From the NCBI GenBank assembly GCA_023266355.1, contig JAHFQM010000003.1:186001-250000 (forward strand): DNA of 64,000 nucleotides, written 5' to 3'. The notes under the pieces were generated by a model. It saw only the letters and a program-made list of their open reading frames with translations, did no database searches and had not been told where the DNA came from. Made by a program: the position numbers and the translations under genes. How positions within the stretch are numbered: the stretch's first letter is position 1; each line of letters starts with the position of its first letter. The stretch comes from Aquabacterium sp. GTDB taxonomy: Bacteria > Pseudomonadota > Gammaproteobacteria > Burkholderiales > Burkholderiaceae_C. This document shows, piece after piece, positions 62,174-64,000 of this stretch.

Positions 62174-62689
62174 TCAGCGGTTGTTCATGGCCGCGGCCAG
62201 GGCCACGACCAAGGTGCCGGAATACACGCCGGGCTTGACCTGCTGCAGGCTGGCCTCCAGCGGGCGGGCGCGGGCGCCCACGCGGGCTTCTTCCAGCCAG
62301 GTGGCCACGGCCTCGCCCGGCACGTTGCTCAGGGTCAGGTTGGCACGGTCGGGCTGCACGGCCAGGCGGGCGCCTGCCCCGAGGCGGTCGGTGGCGGCCT
62401 TGAGGGCGGCTTCGGCCTGGGCGGGTGGCACGGGCGGGCGCTGGCGCAGGGCGGTGGATTCGTCGGCCAGGCGGCGCATCTGGTCGAGCTGGGCATCGAC
62501 CTCGCGCAACTGCAGCGGCGCTTGGGACAGGGTGCGCCAGGCCGGCCGCACGCCGACCAGCACCAGCAAGGTCAGCCCGGCCAGCCAGGCCGCGGCCGTG
62601 GCCAGGCGGCGCTCGCGCGGGGCCATGGCCGCCCAGCGGGCCAGGCCATCGTCGCGCAGGGATTGGAGCTTGGAGACTTGTTCGCTCAT
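62174..62689 (-). CDS. gspM: Type II secretion protein GspM
   Basis: 171 residues from the ATG at 62689. Cytosolic N-terminus, a single helix (AAAWLAGLTLLVLVGVRPAW), then a coiled-coil and ferredoxin-like periplasmic domain (REVDAQLDQMRRLADES, NLTLSNVPGEAVATWLEEAR). GspM pairs with GspL in the inner-membrane platform. A short and divergent protein; the call relies on topology and position between gspL and gspN. Confidence 0.85.
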   Translation of the reverse strand: MSEQVSKLQSLRDDGLARWAAMAPRERRLATAAAWLAGLTLLVLVGVRPAWRTLSQAPLQLREVDAQLDQMRRLADESTALRQRPPVPPAQAEAALKAATDRLGAGARLAVQPDRANLTLSNVPGEAVATWLEEARVGARARPLEASLQQVKPGVYSGTLVVALAAAMNNR

Positions 62690-62718
62690 GGTGGGTTCCT
62701 GGCTTTCGTGCGGCGGCC

Positions 62719-63981
62719 TCAGCCTCGCGGGGCCCGGCGCACCTGCAAGCGGCCGTCGGTCAGGGGCTCGACCTGCACGCCCGAGGCGGCCATGCGCGCG
62801 CGGAACTGGGTGAGGTCGTCCGAGCCCCAGCCGGCGGGTGGCATCAGGGTCAGGGCGGTGCCGTCGTATTGCAGGGAGCTCGTCGGGCGCTCTGGCGGCC
62901 AGGCCATGGCCACCAAGCCCATCAGGGCTTCGAGGTCGTTGTCGCCGGTGGCGCCTGCTGCGGCCCGCAGGGATTCGGTTTCGCGCTGCATCTGCACGGG
63001 CGCGTCCAGCACCACCTGCACCTGCGGGTGGGTTTGCTTGAGGATGCGCACCAGCTCGGCGCGCTTGCCCTGCAACTGCTGCTTTTGCTGCCAGGCCCAG
63101 AGGTTGAGCCCCAGCAGCTGCACGCCCACCAAGGCCATCAAGCCCACGCGGACCGGACGCCACTGCGGGCTCATGACACGGCGCCACTGGTCGGCCAGCG
63201 CGTTCACGCCCTTGCTGCGCGGCGTCAGCTCGAACTGCAGCAGGTTCCACAGCGAGCGCGAGGCCATCAGCAGGTGCTCGGCCTGGGTCTGCACCGTCAC
63301 GGCACGGCCCAGCCAGCGCTCGGCCGGCGAGGCCACGGGCGGCGTGGCGAAGAAACGGGTCTGCACGGGCAAGGGCTCGGGCAGCAGGCTGCGCGCCAGG
63401 CTGCCGGTGGCCGGCCAGGTGGACACGCCTGCGGCCGAGGACCAGGTCAGCAGCATCTCGCCACTGGCGTCGGTCTCGCTGGAGGCGCTGTCCTGCGATT
63501 CATGGAAATAGGCCGATGCGGGCTCGTCGGGCGCCACCGCGGGCACCACGCGGTCCAGGCGCAGCTTGGCTTTTTCCAGCGCCATGAGCTGGCTGGTCAG
63601 CCAGGTGTGGTCGCACACCGCCACCCAGGCCTTGTCGCCGGCCTTGGCCTGAGGCGCCAGGGCCAGGTGGAGCTCTTCGGGATCGTCCAGCAGCACCTCT
63701 TCCAGCATGCCGGCCAGGGCCGCGCGCAAGCGGGCCACGGGCGCCTTGGGCACGCTCACCTGGTGCCAGCTCAGGTCGATGGCGGGCATCACGGCCACCA
63801 CGCTGTCGGCGCGCGGCAGCATCGCGGCCACGCAGCGCCCCTGGCGGCTCACGCTCACGCCGTCTGCGCTCAGGACGTAGCTGTACTCCTTCGGCCCCGG
63901 GCTGGCGGCAGCGGCATCGGGCGCCGCTGCCTCGGCCTGGTGGCGGGCACGCGTCGGCAGTTGGATGATGAGGAGGCTCAT
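62719..63981 (-). CDS. gspL: Type II secretion protein GspL
   Basis: 420 residues. The N-terminal actin-like cytoplasmic domain (MSLLIIQLPTRARHQAEA, PEEL-type segment LEEVLLDDPEELHLALAP) is followed by a membrane helix (VGLMALVGVQLLGLNLWAW, near 265) and a C-terminal periplasmic ferredoxin-like domain (TSSLQYDGTALTLMPPAGW). GspL links the GspE ATPase to GspM and GspF. Start at 63981 has AGG-rich sequence upstream and lies 10 bp after the preceding stop. Confidence 0.9.
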   Translation of the reverse strand: MSLLIIQLPTRARHQAEAAAPDAAAASPGPKEYSYVLSADGVSVSRQGRCVAAMLPRADSVVAVMPAIDLSWHQVSVPKAPVARLRAALAGMLEEVLLDDPEELHLALAPQAKAGDKAWVAVCDHTWLTSQLMALEKAKLRLDRVVPAVAPDEPASAYFHESQDSASSETDASGEMLLTWSSAAGVSTWPATGSLARSLLPEPLPVQTRFFATPPVASPAERWLGRAVTVQTQAEHLLMASRSLWNLLQFELTPRSKGVNALADQWRRVMSPQWRPVRVGLMALVGVQLLGLNLWAWQQKQQLQGKRAELVRILKQTHPQVQVVLDAPVQMQRETESLRAAAGATGDNDLEALMGLVAMAWPPERPTSSLQYDGTALTLMPPAGWGSDDLTQFRARMAASGVQVEPLTDGRLQVRRAPRG

Positions 63982-63991
63982 GCCAGTGAGG

Positions 63992-64000
63992 TCATTGGAT
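63992..64000 (-). CDS. Last codons of a gene running in from the right edge (likely gspK)
   Basis: The minus strand enters at 64000 with codons for Ile-Gln followed by TGA at 63994-63992, 10 bp before the gspL start. In T2SS operons of this type gspK precedes gspL, so this is probably its end. Nine bases cannot prove it. Confidence 0.35.
   Translation of the reverse strand: MQ

Noticed and set aside
57506..63511. A 2001-codon open frame on the plus strand opposite the gsp genes
   Set aside because: It runs antisense to six well-recognised T2SS genes and has the His/Gln/Arg-rich composition produced by reading GC-rich codons backwards; no domain or ribosome binding site.

Overview
The window is about 64 kb of GC-rich DNA (third codon positions almost all G or C) from a betaproteobacterial chromosome, most likely order Burkholderiales and close to Comamonadaceae or the Leptothrix/Rubrivivax group. 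This rests on a GTP-dependent PEP carboxykinase, a PEP-CTERM protein, a T2SS block in the order L-M-N-D-E-F, an orphan vgrG island with lipase and Tli4-like immunity genes, and a pim-type dicarboxylate beta-oxidation operon. I see no rRNA or tRNA gene, CRISPR array, integrase or complete insertion sequence.

0-9 kb: a carboxylesterase, then a type VI secretion cargo island on the minus strand: vgrG, an LCAT-like alpha/beta-hydrolase effector, a Tli4-like immunity lipoprotein coupled to it, a scrambled stretch (35-bp direct repeat, truncated gene, signal peptide out of frame), and a second Tli4-like lipoprotein. No secretion apparatus genes are present.

9-20 kb: a LysR regulator diverges from a seven-gene catabolic operon: enoyl-CoA hydratase/3-hydroxyacyl-CoA dehydrogenase, thiolase, two acyl-CoA dehydrogenases resembling PimC/PimD, acyl-CoA ligase, glutaryl-CoA dehydrogenase and an isochorismatase-fold hydrolase. 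Read together, it would activate a dicarboxylate such as pimelate, shorten it to glutaryl-CoA and decarboxylate that to crotonyl-CoA. A TGTCAAA-N5-TTTGACA operator sits in the divergent promoter. Downstream is a 21-bp tandem repeat that remains in frame with a small cysteine protein.

20-36 kb: a coupled pair of unknown exported proteins, two coupled DEAD-box helicases (one DbpA), a DUF427 protein, an MFS transporter overlapping tail-to-tail with a FrnE-like thiol oxidoreductase, an exported His-rich protein, an HNH-like protein, a TonB-dependent receptor, a LEA14-like lipoprotein, an AraC regulator, an exported cyanophycinase-like peptidase and a methyltransferase.

36-46 kb: an MksF-MksE-MksB (JetA-JetB-JetC-like) SMC condensin operon with no adjacent MksG/JetD nuclease, an exported pectinacetylesterase-family protein, a PEP-CTERM protein and pckG.

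46-56 kb: a molybdate/tungstate ABC transporter with an unusual ATPase, a MOSC protein, a glutathione S-transferase, a 5'-nucleotidase, a free-standing AAA+ ATPase, and a hybrid histidine kinase convergent with a NarL-type regulator.

56-64 kb: the type II secretion genes gspF, E, D, N, M, L (minus strand), with the last codons of a likely gspK at the edge.

I cannot point to a proven new system. The best candidates are the rearranged T6SS immunity array, the MksFEB operon without its nuclease, the frame-preserving 21-bp repeat and the exported pair at 20.2-22.8 kb.
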